Assembly (NCBI RefSeq): GCF_030462585.1
Contig: NZ_JASMRU010000001.1
Coordinates: 417,545-481,544 of the forward strand
Direction: 5' to 3'
DNA: 64,000 bases
DNA from: Pseudomonas sp. CAN1
GTDB taxonomy: Bacteria > Pseudomonadota > Gammaproteobacteria > Pseudomonadales > Pseudomonadaceae
Shown here: piece after piece, positions 55,620 through 64,000 of the stretch
How positions within the stretch are numbered: position 1 is the first letter of the stretch
How the letters are laid out: every line of letters starts with the position of its first letter
Made by a program: the position numbers and the translations under genes
Notes under the pieces: model-generated
What the model saw: only the letters and a program-made list of their open reading frames with translations
Told to the model about the DNA's origin: nothing
Database searches by the model: none

Positions 55620-56594
55620 ATGATCAAGTCCTTGCTCGTGCGTTCCATCGCGTGTTCCACCCTGGCTCTCGCCGCCGTTTCCAGCGCGCAGGCCGGTACC
55701 CTGTCCATCGGCCATACCACCTGGGTCGGCTACGGCACCCTGTACCTCGCCCGCGACCTGGGCTACTTCAAGGAGCAGGGCCTGGACCTGCAGCTGACCA
55801 CCATCGAGGAAGCCTCGATGTACATGGCGGCCCAGGCTTCCGGCCAGCTGTCCGGCTCCGCCTCCACCATCGACGAAATCCTCAAGTACCGACCCAAGTT
55901 CTGCTTCAAGGCCGTGGCCGCGCTGGACGACAGCCATGGTGGCGACGGCGTGCTGGTGGGCAAGGACGTCACCTCGCTGGCCCAGCTCAAGGGCCAGGAA
56001 GTGGCGGTCAACGAAGGCTCCGTCTCGCAGTTCTGGCTGGCCTACCTGCTCAAGCACGCCGGCATGAACATGAGCGACATCAAGGTGCAGAACATGACTG
56101 CCGATGACGCCGCCAGCGCCTTCATCGCCGGCCGTGTGCCCGCCGCCGTGACCTGGGAGCCGCATCTGTCGCTGGTGCGCGAGAAGCAGCAGGGCAAGGT
56201 ACTGGTGGACAGCTCCACCACCCCCGGCGTGATCGTCGACGTGGTCGCCCTCAACTGCGACGTCATCGAGAAGCAGCCCGAGGATGTGAAGGCCCTGGTG
56301 AAAGGCCTGTACAAGGCCGTGCAATACACCCAGGAACACCCGGACGAGGCCTACGCCATCATGGCCAAGGGCGTCGGTGGCTACCTTGCCGATCCCAAGG
56401 CCCTGGCCGACGCCGCCAAGGGCGTGCGCTTCTACGACAAGGCGATGAGCGAGCAACTGATTGGCACCCCCGGCAAGCCCGGCGACATCAAGGGTCTGAT
56501 CCGTCTCGCCAACGAGACCTGGAGCGGCCTGCAGGGCAAGCGCCTGGAAGTCAGCTACGACGACCTGGTCGACCCGCGCTTCGTCTCCGAGTAA
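55620..56594 (+). CDS. ABC transporter substrate-binding protein (SsuA/TauA, NMT1-like)
   Basis: A 324-residue periplasmic binding protein with a signal peptide (cleavage after SSAQA, about residue 25). The body fits the SsuA/TauA/ThiY family, with WVGYGTLYLARDLGYFKEQGLDLQL at the start and WEPHLSL near residue 180. Aliphatic sulfonates, taurine or other small organics are the usual substrates. It is the first gene of an operon with a permease and an ATPase, followed by a GMC oxidoreductase. There is no sulfonate monooxygenase gene, so sulfur scavenging is not indicated. Confidence 0.85.
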   Translation: MIKSLLVRSIACSTLALAAVSSAQAGTLSIGHTTWVGYGTLYLARDLGYFKEQGLDLQLTTIEEASMYMAAQASGQLSGSASTIDEILKYRPKFCFKAVAALDDSHGGDGVLVGKDVTSLAQLKGQEVAVNEGSVSQFWLAYLLKHAGMNMSDIKVQNMTADDAASAFIAGRVPAAVTWEPHLSLVREKQQGKVLVDSSTTPGVIVDVVALNCDVIEKQPEDVKALVKGLYKAVQYTQEHPDEAYAIMAKGVGGYLADPKALADAAKGVRFYDKAMSEQLIGTPGKPGDIKGLIRLANETWSGLQGKRLEVSYDDLVDPRFVSE

Positions 56595-56649
56595 CCGTCT
56601 CTCTTGTCCCCGCGGGCGGCCTGGCGCCGCTCGCCTGGAGGAATCCGCG

Positions 56650-57456
56650 ATGCCTCGTCGTTCGCAATCCTGGCTCAGCCGCTGCCTGACGCCCAAGGTC
56701 GACCTGCCGTTGAAGCTGGTCTGGTCCGCCGGCACCCTGTGCTGGCTCCTCGTGTTCGGCCTGTGGGCCGGGCTTTCCTACGGCGGCGTGGTGCCGGCGA
56801 TGTTCCTACCGACCCCGGACGCGGTACTCGCGGCCGGCGTGCGCCTGGCCAATGATGGAACCCTCGCCACCCACGTGATGGCCAGCGTCAAGGTGGTGAT
56901 GATCGGCTTCATCATCTCCTCGCTGGTGGCGGTGCCGCTGGGGCTGCTGATGGGCAGCTTCCGCATCGTCCAGGCCTTCCTCGAACCGCTGGTGAACTTC
57001 ATTCGCTACCTGCCGGTGACCTCCTTCGTGCCGCTGTTCATCCTGTGGATCGGCATCGGCCTGGAACAGCGCGTCACCGTGATCATCTTCGGCGTGTTCT
57101 TCCAGCAACTGGTGATGATCGCCGACGTCTCCCGCGGCGTTGCCAAGGACCTGGTGAACGCCTCCTACACCCTGGGCTGCAACCGCCGCGACGTGGTCCT
57201 CCATGTGCTCGGCCCGGCCTCGCTGCCCGGCGTGCTCGACACCCTGCGCGTGACCATGGGCTGGGCCTGGACCTACCTGGTGGTCGCCGAACTGGTCGCC
57301 GCCTCCAGCGGCCTGGGCTACATCAGCCTCAAGGCCATGCGCGGCTTCCAGGTCGACGTGATCTTCCTGGCCATCGCCATCATCGGCCTGCTGGGCCTGA
57401 TCACCGACCAACTCTTCCGATTCATTCGACTGAAGGTGGCGTCATGGGCGCAGTAG
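56650..57456 (+). CDS. ABC transporter permease (SsuC/TauC type)
   Basis: A 268-residue inner-membrane permease with six hydrophobic helices. The EAA-like cytoplasmic loop appears as DLVNASYTLGCNRRDVVLHVLGPASLPGVLDTLR near residue 170. This is the coupling contact with the ATPase. It overlaps the next gene by 13 bases. Confidence 0.88.
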   Translation: MPRRSQSWLSRCLTPKVDLPLKLVWSAGTLCWLLVFGLWAGLSYGGVVPAMFLPTPDAVLAAGVRLANDGTLATHVMASVKVVMIGFIISSLVAVPLGLLMGSFRIVQAFLEPLVNFIRYLPVTSFVPLFILWIGIGLEQRVTVIIFGVFFQQLVMIADVSRGVAKDLVNASYTLGCNRRDVVLHVLGPASLPGVLDTLRVTMGWAWTYLVVAELVAASSGLGYISLKAMRGFQVDVIFLAIAIIGLLGLITDQLFRFIRLKVASWAQ

Positions 57457-58277
57457 CGATCAAGCAGGAAGAACCCGCCGTGACCGGCCAGCAACCTGCC
57501 AACCCGGCCCGCCTGCGGGTGGAGAACGTCAGCCTGCGCTATCGCACGCCGGACGGCGGCACCTTCAGCGCGCTGGAGAACGTGTCCTTCGAGGTGCCGG
57601 ACCAGCAGTTCGCGGTGATCGTCGGGCCGTCGGGCTGCGGCAAGTCGAGCCTGCTCTATCTCACCGCTGGCCTGGCCGAGCCCACCGAGGGCGATATCTA
57701 CGTCGGCGGCCAACTGGTCGACGGCCCCGGCGCCGACCGCGGCATGGTGTTCCAGAGCTACACCCTGTTCCCCTGGCTGACGGTGCGCCAGAACGTCGAG
57801 TTCGGCCTCAAGCGCCGTGGCATGCCGGCGGCCGAGCGCCGCGAGATCGTCGACCACTACCTCGACGAAGTCGGCCTGCGCCGCTTCGAGAACAACTACC
57901 CCAAGCAGCTCTCCGGCGGAATGATGCAGCGCGTGGCGATCGCCCGCGCGCTGGCCAACGACCCGCAGATCCTGCTGATGGACGAGCCCTTCGGCGCGCT
58001 CGACAGCCAGACCCGCATGCAGATGCAGCAACTGCTGCTGCGCGTGTGGGACCACAGCAAGAAGACCGTGGTGTTCGTCACCCACGACATCGACGAGGCC
58101 ATCCTGCTGGGCGACCGCGTCTACGTCATGGGCGCCCGCCCCGGCCGTATCAAGCAGATCCTCGACGTGCCCATCGAGCGTCCGCGCTCGCTGGACATGG
58201 TCATGGATCGCCAGTTCATCGAGATGAAGCGCGAGATCCTCGGGCTGCTGCACGACGACCTGGAAGAAGCGCACTGA
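57444..58277 (+). CDS. ABC transporter ATP-binding protein (SsuB/TauB type)
   Basis: A 277-residue ATPase with Walker [10 protein letters not shown] near residue 59, Q-loop [11 protein letters not shown], signature [15 protein letters not shown], Walker [13 protein letters not shown] and the H-loop [11 protein letters not shown] 57444 is chosen; longer in-frame starts run back through the permease gene. The extended N-terminus (first 25 residues) before [11 protein letters not shown] is unusual but present in some homologues. Confidence 0.9.
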   Translation: MGAVAIKQEEPAVTGQQPANPARLRVENVSLRYRTPDGGTFSALENVSFEVPDQQFAVIVGPSGCGKSSLLYLTAGLAEPTEGDIYVGGQLVDGPGADRGMVFQSYTLFPWLTVRQNVEFGLKRRGMPAAERREIVDHYLDEVGLRRFENNYPKQLSGGMMQRVAIARALANDPQILLMDEPFGALDSQTRMQMQQLLLRVWDHSKKTVVFVTHDIDEAILLGDRVYVMGARPGRIKQILDVPIERPRSLDMVMDRQFIEMKREILGLLHDDLEEAH

Positions 58278-58340
58278 CCTGCCGCCGGCTGGTGCCTCCT
58301 GCAGGGCGCCGGCCGCTGCGGTGATCCGCTGCAGCACCGT

Positions 58341-58381
58341 TCGGCCCCCTCTTCCCTCGGGAGAGGGTTGGGGTGAGGGGT
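58341..58381. repeat. CCCTC/GAGGG palindromic intergenic repeat
   Basis: CCCCCTCTTCCCTC is matched by GGGAGAGGG, then TTGGGGTGAGGGG. This is a common interspersed palindromic repeat form in many GC-rich genomes. A shorter relative is part of the atpB-atpE leader. Confidence 0.6.
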
Positions 58382-58415
58382 TCTGCGATTCACGCAAGAC
58401 TCACTCGGAGCCCCC

Positions 58416-60044
58416 ATGTCCTTCACCCAAGATTCCACCTACGACTACCTCATCGTCGGCGCCGGCTCGGCCGGTTGCGTGCTGGCCAACCGCCTGAGCG
58501 CAGACCCGTCGGTACGCGTCTGCCTGCTGGAAGCCGGCGGCAGCGACGCCAGCCCGCGCGTGCAGACTCCGGCCGGCACCATCACCCTGTACAAGAGCAA
58601 GGTGTTCAGCTGGAACTTCTTCTCCGCGCCGCAGAAGCGCCTGAACAACCGCTCGCTGCACTGCCCGCGCGGCAAGGCGCTGGGTGGTTCCAGCTCGATG
58701 AACAGCATGATCTACATCCGCGGCCACGCCTCCGACTACGACCGCTGGGAAGCCGAAGGCTGCCCCGGCTGGGGCTGGAAGGACGTGCTGCCGTTCTTCA
58801 AGAAATCCGAGCGCAACCTGCTCGGCCAGGACCCGGCGCTGCACGGCACCCTGGGCGAACTGGTGGTGGACAAACCGCGCGACCCCAACCCGCTGTCCAG
58901 CCTGTTCATCAAGGCCGGCGAGCGCATCGGCCTGCGCCGCAACGATGATTTCAACGGCCGCGAGTTCGAAGGCGTCGGCATCTACAACCTGACCCAGAAG
59001 GACGCCAAGCGCCTGAGCAGCTACCGTGCCTTCGTCGCACCGCTGCAGCGCCCCAATCTCAGCGTGCTGACCGACCGCCAGGTGGGGCGCCTGCTGCTCG
59101 AAGGCGAGCGCGTCACCGGCATCGAACTGCGCAGCGGCGAACGTCTGCTGGCGCGTCGCGAGGTGATCCTCTCGGCTGGCTCCCTCGGTTCGCCACAGAT
59201 CCTCCTGGCCTCCGGCATCGGCCCGGCGGCCGAACTGAAAGCCGCCGGCATCCCGGTGCAACACGACCTGCCAGGCGTGGGCAAGAACCTCCAGGACCAC
59301 CTCGACGGCCTGGTCACCGTGCGCTCGCCGAGCCCGCTGAGCCTGGGCTTCTCCCTCGGCTCTCTGCCGCAGATCCTGCTCTCGCCGTTCAAGTACCTGC
59401 TGGCGAAGAAGGGCTGGCTGACCACCAACTATGTCGAGGCCGGCGGCTTCGCCCGCACGCCTCTCGAACAGACTCTGGCCGACGTGCAGTTCCACTTCGT
59501 CCCTGGCTACCGCAGCCACCGCGGCCGCCTGTTCGAATGGGGCCATGGCTACGCCGTGCATACCTGCGTGTTGCGGCCCAAGAGCATCGGCGAGCTGCGG
59601 GTGAAGCCCGGTGGCGACATCGAGATCGACTACAACTTCCTCGCCAACGAGGAAGACGGCCGCGTGCTGGTGGAAGGCGTGAAGCTGGCGCGCAAGATCC
59701 TCGCCCAGCCGGAATTCGACAGCATCCGTGGCGCCGAGATGCTCCCCGGCCCGCAAGTGCAGACCGATGAGCAACTGCTGGAGCACCTGCGCGAATACGC
59801 CGCCACCGTGTTCCACCCGGTGGGCACCTGCAAGATGGGCGAAGACCCGCTGGCGGTGGTCGACCTGCGCCTGCGTGTGCACGGCCTGAAGGGCCTGCGC
59901 GTGGTGGACGCGTCGATCATGCCGACGCTCATCAGCGGCAACACCAACGCGCCGTGCATCATGCTTGGCGAGCGTGCGGCGGCGATGATTCTGGAAGAGA
60001 GCCGCGCGACGTCGGCCACTCCAGCCCAGGCAGTCCCGGCCTGA
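58416..60044 (+). CDS. GMC-family flavin oxidoreductase (choline/alcohol dehydrogenase-like)
   Basis: A 542-residue FAD enzyme of the glucose-methanol-choline family. The FAD-binding YLIVGAGSAGCVLANRL is at residues 10-26. The GMC signature GGSSSMNSMIYIRGH is near 90. The active-site His region FHPVGTCKMG is near 465 and SGNTNAPCIMLGERAA near 508. It probably oxidises an alcohol to an aldehyde, passing electrons to the chain. It sits 138 bases after the ABC ATPase gene, so the transported compound may be its substrate, though a terminator or repeat lies between. Confidence 0.85.
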   Translation: MSFTQDSTYDYLIVGAGSAGCVLANRLSADPSVRVCLLEAGGSDASPRVQTPAGTITLYKSKVFSWNFFSAPQKRLNNRSLHCPRGKALGGSSSMNSMIYIRGHASDYDRWEAEGCPGWGWKDVLPFFKKSERNLLGQDPALHGTLGELVVDKPRDPNPLSSLFIKAGERIGLRRNDDFNGREFEGVGIYNLTQKDAKRLSSYRAFVAPLQRPNLSVLTDRQVGRLLLEGERVTGIELRSGERLLARREVILSAGSLGSPQILLASGIGPAAELKAAGIPVQHDLPGVGKNLQDHLDGLVTVRSPSPLSLGFSLGSLPQILLSPFKYLLAKKGWLTTNYVEAGGFARTPLEQTLADVQFHFVPGYRSHRGRLFEWGHGYAVHTCVLRPKSIGELRVKPGGDIEIDYNFLANEEDGRVLVEGVKLARKILAQPEFDSIRGAEMLPGPQVQTDEQLLEHLREYAATVFHPVGTCKMGEDPLAVVDLRLRVHGLKGLRVVDASIMPTLISGNTNAPCIMLGERAAAMILEESRATSATPAQAVPA

Positions 60045-60053
60045 TCGGCAAAT

Positions 60054-60091
60054 CGTAGGGCGGATAACGCTGGCGCGTTATGCGCCCTACG
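60054..60091. repeat. Palindromic intergenic repeat, CGTAGGGCG type
   Basis: CGTAGGGCGGATAACGC is matched by GCGTTATGCGCCCTACG with a 4-base spacer (one base asymmetry). A longer relative with the same CGTAGGGCG/CGCCCTACG arms lies at 60946-61018. Confidence 0.7.
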
Positions 60092-60113
60092 ACTGGCTCC
60101 GCGATCTCCCGGT

Positions 60114-60198
60114 GCGTAGGAGCGGACTTTGTCCGCGAAGGGCAACAGGCCAGCTCCGAGCTGCCGGTAATCTATCGCGGACGGAGTCCGCTCCTACG
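60114..60198. repeat. REP pair
   Basis: CGTAGGAGCGGACTTTGTCC and its reverse arm TCGCGGACGGAGTCCGCTCC face each other over about 36 bases, the typical inverted pair (REPIN) arrangement of Pseudomonas. Confidence 0.75.
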
Positions 60199-60226
60199 AC
60201 AGCCAATCGGGGCCTGTGGGTAACTC

Positions 60227-60697
60227 CTACAGCCCCAGCTCGCTCAACGACGGATGATCATCCGGCCGGCGCCCCTGCGGCCAGCGGAACAGCCTCTCGT
60301 CCTCGCTGATCGGCAGGTCGTTGATGCTGGCGTGGCGCTCGAACATCAGGCCATTCTCGTCGAACGCCCAGTTCTCGTTGCCGTAGGAGCGGAACCAGTT
60401 GCCCGAATCGTCGTGCCACTCGTAGGCGAAGCGCACGGCGATGCGGTTGTCGGTGAAGGCCCAGAGTTCCTTGATCAGCCGGTACTGCTGCTCGCGCACC
60501 CACTTGGCGGTGAGAAACTGGACGATCTGTTCGCGGCCCTGGACGAAGGTCGCGCGGTTGCGCCAGCGGCTGTCCGACGTGTAGGCCAGCGATACGCGAT
60601 GGGGATCGCGGCTGTTCCAGCCATCCTCGGCGAGGCGGACTTTCTCGATGGCGGTTTCGCGGGTGAAGGGCGGCAGAGGGGGACGGGCTTCACTCAT
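60227..60697 (-). CDS. DUF1348 / nuclear transport factor 2-like protein
   Basis: A 156-residue single-domain protein with the SnoaL/NTF2-like fold pattern of DUF1348: [36 protein letters not shown] then [36 protein letters not shown]. The function of the family is unknown. REP elements lie on both sides. Its convergence with the oxidoreductase gene suggests it is a separate unit. Confidence 0.8.
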   Translation of the reverse strand: MSEARPPLPPFTRETAIEKVRLAEDGWNSRDPHRVSLAYTSDSRWRNRATFVQGREQIVQFLTAKWVREQQYRLIKELWAFTDNRIAVRFAYEWHDDSGNWFRSYGNENWAFDENGLMFERHASINDLPISEDERLFRWPQGRRPDDHPSLSELGL

Positions 60698-60817
60698 GGT
60701 GGTCTCCAGAGGCAGTGAGAGTTGGGTGCCTGGTATCCATACTCCGCCCGACCCCGGATGGGGTAAATGACGGCGATCCCACAGATATTGCCAATCGCAG
60801 TGCGGCGCTTTTGCTTT

Positions 60818-60912
60818 CTGTAGGACCGAGGGGGGCGCCTAGCCCTTGCTCGCGAACAGGTCTCGCCGGTAATTCCCAGGCTGGGCGGTTCGCGAGCAAG
60901 CTCGCTCCTACA
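60818..60912. repeat. REP pair with an altered left unit
   Basis: The right arm, TTCGCGAGCAAGCTCGCTCC then TACA (60889-60912), is the usual sequence. The left arm begins CTGTAGGACCGAG and resumes with TTGCTCGCGAAC, but about 13 extra bases (GGGGGGCGCCTAG type) interrupt it where the usual unit reads GAGCGAGC. It may be a REP that suffered a small insertion. Confidence 0.6.
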
Positions 60913-60945
60913 AGATCGGCCGGCCAGTGGAGCCCCCTGCAGAGA

Positions 60946-61018
60946 CGTAGGGCGCATAATCCGGAACGGGTTATCCGCCATGGCGGCGGATGACGCCGTA
61001 GGCGTTCTGCGCCCTACG
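60946..61018. repeat. Palindromic intergenic repeat with inner GGCGGATGACGCC unit
   Basis: CGTAGGGCGCA (60946-60956) pairs with TGCGCCCTACG (61008-61018). The interior holds GGATGACGCCGTAGGCGTTC. It ends only a few bases after cdhR stops, so it may act as a terminator. Confidence 0.65.
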
Positions 61019-61022
61019 GGTT

Positions 61023-61982
61023 TCAGGCCTTGGCCGCCACCTTGCGCAGCCCCACCCGATCCTGGCTCGGGCACACCCCGAACTTCGCCCGGTAGCTGCG
61101 CGACAGGTACGAGGGCGTCTCGAAGCCGCAGGCCACGCCGATCTCCAGCACGCTCATGTCGGTCTGGCGCAGCAGCTGGCGCGCCTTGTCCAGGCGCAGG
61201 CCGAGGTAGAAGTTCGACGGCGTGTCGTTCAGGTGCAGGCGGAACAGGCGCTCCAACTGGCGCCGGGTCACCTGGATGCGCTCGGCCAGTTCCAGGGTGG
61301 TCAGCGGTGGTTCGGTGTGGCGCTCCATCTCGCCGATCACCTGCACCAGTTTGCGGTTGCTCACCCCATAGCGGCTGGCGACCTGCAGGCGCTGGTGGTC
61401 CTGTCGCGGGCGGATGCGCCCGACCACGAACTGCTCCGACACCTGCACCGCCAGTTCCGGCCCGTGGTCCTGGGCGATCAGGTCGAGCATCAGGTCGATG
61501 GACGCGGTACCGCCGGCAGAGGTGATGCGCGGGCCGTCGATCTCGAACAGCTCCTGGGTCGCCTGCACCTGTGGATAAGTTTCCCGGAAGGCCTCCAGCG
61601 CCTCCCAGTGCACCGTGCAGCGCTGGCGCTGCAGCAGCCCGGCCTCGGCCAGCACGAAGCTGCCGGTATCGATGCCGCCCAGGGTCACGCCCTCGCGGTC
61701 AAGGCGCTTGAGCCACTGCAGCAGCGCCGGGGTGCAGGCGCGCAGCGGTTCGAAGCCTGCCACCACCAGCAGGGTGTCGCCTTCGCGCAGCGCCTCCAGG
61801 CCGCTGTCGGCGTTCATTGACATGCCATTGCTGGCCAATACCGGCCCGCCGTCCAGACTCATCAGGTGCCAGCGATACAGCTCGCCGCGAAAGCGGTTGG
61901 CCACCCGCAGCGGCTCCACCGCCGAGACGAAGCCCATCACCGAGAAACCGGGCAACAGCAGGAACCAGAAGTCTTGGGACAT
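61023..61982 (-). CDS. cdhR: Carnitine catabolism transcriptional activator CdhR
   Basis: A 319-residue GlxA-family regulator: an N-terminal DJ-1/PfpI-like domain (FWFLLLPGFSVMGFVSAVEPLRVANRF to about 180) and a C-terminal AraC domain with two helix-turn-helices (TTLELAERIQVTRRQLERLFRLHL and MSVLEIGVACGFETPSYLSRSYRAKFG). It is close to the P. aeruginosa CdhR sequence as I remember it. It senses carnitine and activates the divergent caiX-cdh genes. The ATG at 61982 is chosen; a longer in-frame start would cross the promoter region. A DnaA box is at 61570. Confidence 0.92.
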   Translation of the reverse strand: MSQDFWFLLLPGFSVMGFVSAVEPLRVANRFRGELYRWHLMSLDGGPVLASNGMSMNADSGLEALREGDTLLVVAGFEPLRACTPALLQWLKRLDREGVTLGGIDTGSFVLAEAGLLQRQRCTVHWEALEAFRETYPQVQATQELFEIDGPRITSAGGTASIDLMLDLIAQDHGPELAVQVSEQFVVGRIRPRQDHQRLQVASRYGVSNRKLVQVIGEMERHTEPPLTTLELAERIQVTRRQLERLFRLHLNDTPSNFYLGLRLDKARQLLRQTDMSVLEIGVACGFETPSYLSRSYRAKFGVCPSQDRVGLRKVAAKA

Positions 61983-62202
61983 GGCGTTTACCGTGCGATC
62001 GGGGCGAGCGGTGCGCTGGCGTTGTGTTGGCATAGTGCAATTAGTCCTGCCTGGCAATGGGGGAGGTCGCTGCTGTGCAAGAGCCGGTCGCCGCAGTGCG
62101 ATTCGCTGGGCCGCCGCCTGGGTAATTTGTTCCTCAGCCCCCGTGAGGGCCATGACGTACAAAAACGATAACCAATGCCGCAAAGGCCTTGAGGGAGAAG
62201 TC
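61983..62202. other. cdhR-caiX divergent promoter region
   Basis: This 220-base gap separates the regulator from its presumed target operon. CdhR should bind here. I could not pick out a definite operator or promoter by eye. Confidence 0.5.
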
Positions 62203-63141
62203 ATGAAGCTATCGATCCAAGCGCTCGGCTGTGCCGCGCTCATGCTCGCCGCCGGCACCAGCTGGGCCGCCGAGCCCGCCCAGTGCCAGAACGTGCGCAT
62301 GGGCACGGTGAACTGGACCGACGTGGTCGCCAGCAGCGCGGTGGCCGAAGCCGTGCTCGACGGCCTGGGCTACAAGGTCAAGCAGACCAGCGCCTCGCAG
62401 CAGATCATCCTTGCCGGCATGGCCGACAAGCAGCTCGACGTCTTCCTCGGCTACTGGCAACCGACCATGCAGCCGGTGGCCAAGCCCTACCTGGACAAGC
62501 AGCAGATCGACGTGATCACCCCGCCGACCCTGCCCGACGCACAGTCCACCTACGCCGTGCCCAGTTACGTCTACGACGGCGGTCTGAAGACCTTCGCCGA
62601 CATCGCCAAGTTCAAGGACAAGCTGAGCAACAAGATCTACCTGATCGAGCCCGGCAGCGGTTCCAACCGCATCACCGCGAAGATGATCGCCGACGACAAA
62701 TTCGGTCTGAAGGGCTTCCAGATCGTCGAATCCAGCGAGGCCGGCATGCTCACCGCGGTCAAGCGCGCCATCAAGCGCAAGCAGTGGGTAGTGTTCTTCG
62801 GCTGGAAGCCGCACCCGATGAACCTGCAGATCGACATGAAATACCTCACCGGCAGCGACGACGTGTTCGGCCCGAACGAAGGTTCCGCCACCGTCTCGAT
62901 CATGACCGCCGCCGGCTACCAGGCGCAGTGCGGCAACGTTGCCAAGCTGCTGCACAACCTCAAGTTCAGCAGCCAGCAAGTCAGCCAGGTGATGGTGCCG
63001 ATCCTCGACCGCAGCCAGCCGGTGGATGCCGCCAAGGCCTGGCTGAAACAGAACCCCGAGCCGCTCAAGGCCTGGCTCGACGGCGTGACCACCTTCGACG
63101 GCAAGGACGGCCTCGCCGCGGTCCAGGCCTCGCTCAAGTAG
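62203..63141 (+). CDS. caiX: Carnitine/betaine-binding periplasmic protein CaiX
   Basis: A 312-residue substrate-binding protein (OpuAC family) with a signal peptide (cleavage after TSWAA, about residue 22). The ligand cage of aromatic residues is suggested by [13 protein letters not shown] and [12 protein letters not shown]. In P. aeruginosa CaiX delivers carnitine to the shared CbcVW transporter. A GAGGGAGAAG ribosome binding site precedes the ATG. The next gene, 85 bases on, encodes a carnitine-pathway enzyme. Confidence 0.92.
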   Translation: MKLSIQALGCAALMLAAGTSWAAEPAQCQNVRMGTVNWTDVVASSAVAEAVLDGLGYKVKQTSASQQIILAGMADKQLDVFLGYWQPTMQPVAKPYLDKQQIDVITPPTLPDAQSTYAVPSYVYDGGLKTFADIAKFKDKLSNKIYLIEPGSGSNRITAKMIADDKFGLKGFQIVESSEAGMLTAVKRAIKRKQWVVFFGWKPHPMNLQIDMKYLTGSDDVFGPNEGSATVSIMTAAGYQAQCGNVAKLLHNLKFSSQQVSQVMVPILDRSQPVDAAKAWLKQNPEPLKAWLDGVTTFDGKDGLAAVQASLK

Positions 63142-63226
63142 CTCTCAGACAAGCCAATCCAACGCGACTCCCTGCGCGCCGCCCGGCGCGCAGCGGGATC
63201 GTTCGACCTCAGGAAGGACAGCCACC

Positions 63227-64000
63227 GTGAATTACGAAGTCATTGTCACCTGCGCGGTGACCGGCGCCGGCGACACCGTCGGCAAGCACCCGGCCATTCC
63301 CGTCACCCCGAAGGAAATCGCCGCCGCCGCCATCGAGGCCGCCAAGGCCGGCGCCACCGTCGCCCACTGCCACGTCCGCGACCCGCAGACCGGCAAGCCC
63401 AGCCGCGACGTGAACCTCTACCGCGAAGTGGTCGAGCGCATCCGCGAGAGCGACACCGACGTCATCATCAACCTCACCGCCGGCATGGGCGGCGACCTGC
63501 AGATCGGCCAGGGTGAACAGCCGCTGGAGTTCGGTGCCGGCACCGACCTGGTCGGCCCGCTGGAGCGCCTCAAGCACGTCGAGGAGCTGCTGCCGGAAAT
63601 CTGCACCCTGGACTGCGGCACCCTGAACTTCGGCGACGGCGACTTCATCTACGTTTCCACCCCGGCCCAGCTGCGCGCCGGCGCCAAGCGCATCACCGAG
63701 CTGGGGGTGAAGGCCGAGCTGGAAATCTTCGACACCGGCCACCTCTGGTTCGCCAAGCAGATGCTCAAGGAAGGCCTGCTGGAGGACCCGCTGATCCAGA
63801 TCTGCCTCGGCATCCCGTGGGGCGCCCCGGCCGACACCACCACCATGAAGGCCATGGCCGACAACATTCCCGACGGCCTGACCTGGGCCGGCTTCGGCAT
63901 CGGCCGCTCGCAGATGCCGATGGTCGCCCAGGCCATGCTGCTGGGCGGCAATGTGCGGGTCGGCCTGGAAGACAACATCTGGCTGGACCGCGGCGTACAC
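63227..64000 (+). CDS. cdhC: 3-dehydrocarnitine cleavage enzyme, BKACE family (partial)
   Basis: A GTG start (63227), AGGAAGGA ribosome binding site 8 bases before it, opens 258 residues and runs off the window. The sequence has the BKACE features [17 protein letters not shown], the zinc pair [16 protein letters not shown] and [12 protein letters not shown]. In the known pathway CdhA makes 3-dehydrocarnitine, CdhC splits it with acetyl-CoA to give acetoacetate and betainyl-CoA, and CdhB is a thioesterase; cdhA and cdhB are expected just beyond the right edge. Confidence 0.9.
   Translation, partial: MNYEVIVTCAVTGAGDTVGKHPAIPVTPKEIAAAAIEAAKAGATVAHCHVRDPQTGKPSRDVNLYREVVERIRESDTDVIINLTAGMGGDLQIGQGEQPLEFGAGTDLVGPLERLKHVEELLPEICTLDCGTLNFGDGDFIYVSTPAQLRAGAKRITELGVKAELEIFDTGHLWFAKQMLKEGLLEDPLIQICLGIPWGAPADTTTMKAMADNIPDGLTWAGFGIGRSQMPMVAQAMLLGGNVRVGLEDNIWLDRGVH

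Larger units (their letters stand above)
60698..61022. other. Repeat-filled intergenic region before cdhR
   Basis: This 325-base gap is largely two repeat units, the modified REP pair at 60818-60912 and the CGTAGGGCG repeat at 60946-61018. No coding sequence is evident. Confidence 0.65.

Overview
This window is the chromosomal replication-origin region of a Pseudomonas. The reasoning is from gene order and protein sequence: dnaA-dnaN-recF-gyrB lie on the minus strand, and rpmH-rnpA-yidD-yidC-mnmE and mnmG-rsmG-parA-parB-atpIBEFHAGDC-glmU on the plus strand. The G+C content is high and the proteins look close to P. aeruginosa-group homologues. Species cannot be fixed without a search; the lineage around P. 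citronellolis, P. nitroreducens and P. knackmussii is a guess from synteny.

Layout. 1-8 kb: the end of glyS, gmhB and a PlsC-type acyltransferase (plus strand), then gyrB, recF, dnaN and dnaA (minus strand). Two perfect parS palindromes sit inside recF. 8.0-8.4 kb: oriC, with three perfect DnaA boxes and an AT-rich stretch. 8.4-12.5 kb: ribosomal protein L34, RNase P protein, membrane insertion factors and MnmE. 12.5-13.0 kb: a second, oriC-like DnaA-box cluster whose box plus AT-rich layout repeats that of oriC. 13-17.3 kb: mnmG, rsmG, parA and parB. 17.3-24.6 kb: the complete F-type ATP synthase operon. 24.6-26 kb: glmU.

From 26 to 43.5 kb the gene order mostly resembles what I remember of P. 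aeruginosa PA5485 down to about PA5473: an AmpDh2-like amidase, KinB/AlgB, and a group of envelope and stress genes (BON protein, DUF2383, small membrane proteins, Ivy) carrying two strong sigma-54 promoters next to the sigma-54 activator AlgB. Then come GltP, an SpmA/SpmB-like protein, a lipoprotein trypsin-like protease, a citrate carrier, an acetyltransferase with an Anr-like box, an M16 peptidase and an atypical SDR. From 43.6 to 55 kb there is accessory metabolism and transport: an AraC regulator, an Na/Pi cotransporter and a PQQ-type sugar dehydrogenase sharing a Pho-box-like region, an LEA14-like lipoprotein, TerC, CitM, an AEC carrier and a repeat-rich secreted protein. 55.6-60 kb is an SsuABC/TauABC-type transporter with a GMC oxidoreductase. 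61-64 kb is the start of a carnitine catabolism locus (cdhR, caiX, cdhC).

The least expected signals are non-coding. They are: (a) 25 perfect DnaA boxes, all from oriC rightward, many in loops or flanks of terminators; (b) the duplicated origin-like module at 12.6-12.9 kb; (c) an AT-rich island at 38.6-38.8 kb holding a leader hairpin that hides the ribosome binding site of the protease gene (similar to a fourU RNA thermometer) and, on the opposite strand, a compact small-RNA-like unit with promoter, two stem-loops and a U tract; (d) the two sigma-54 promoters beside algB. No rRNA, tRNA, CRISPR array, insertion sequence or prophage gene was seen.
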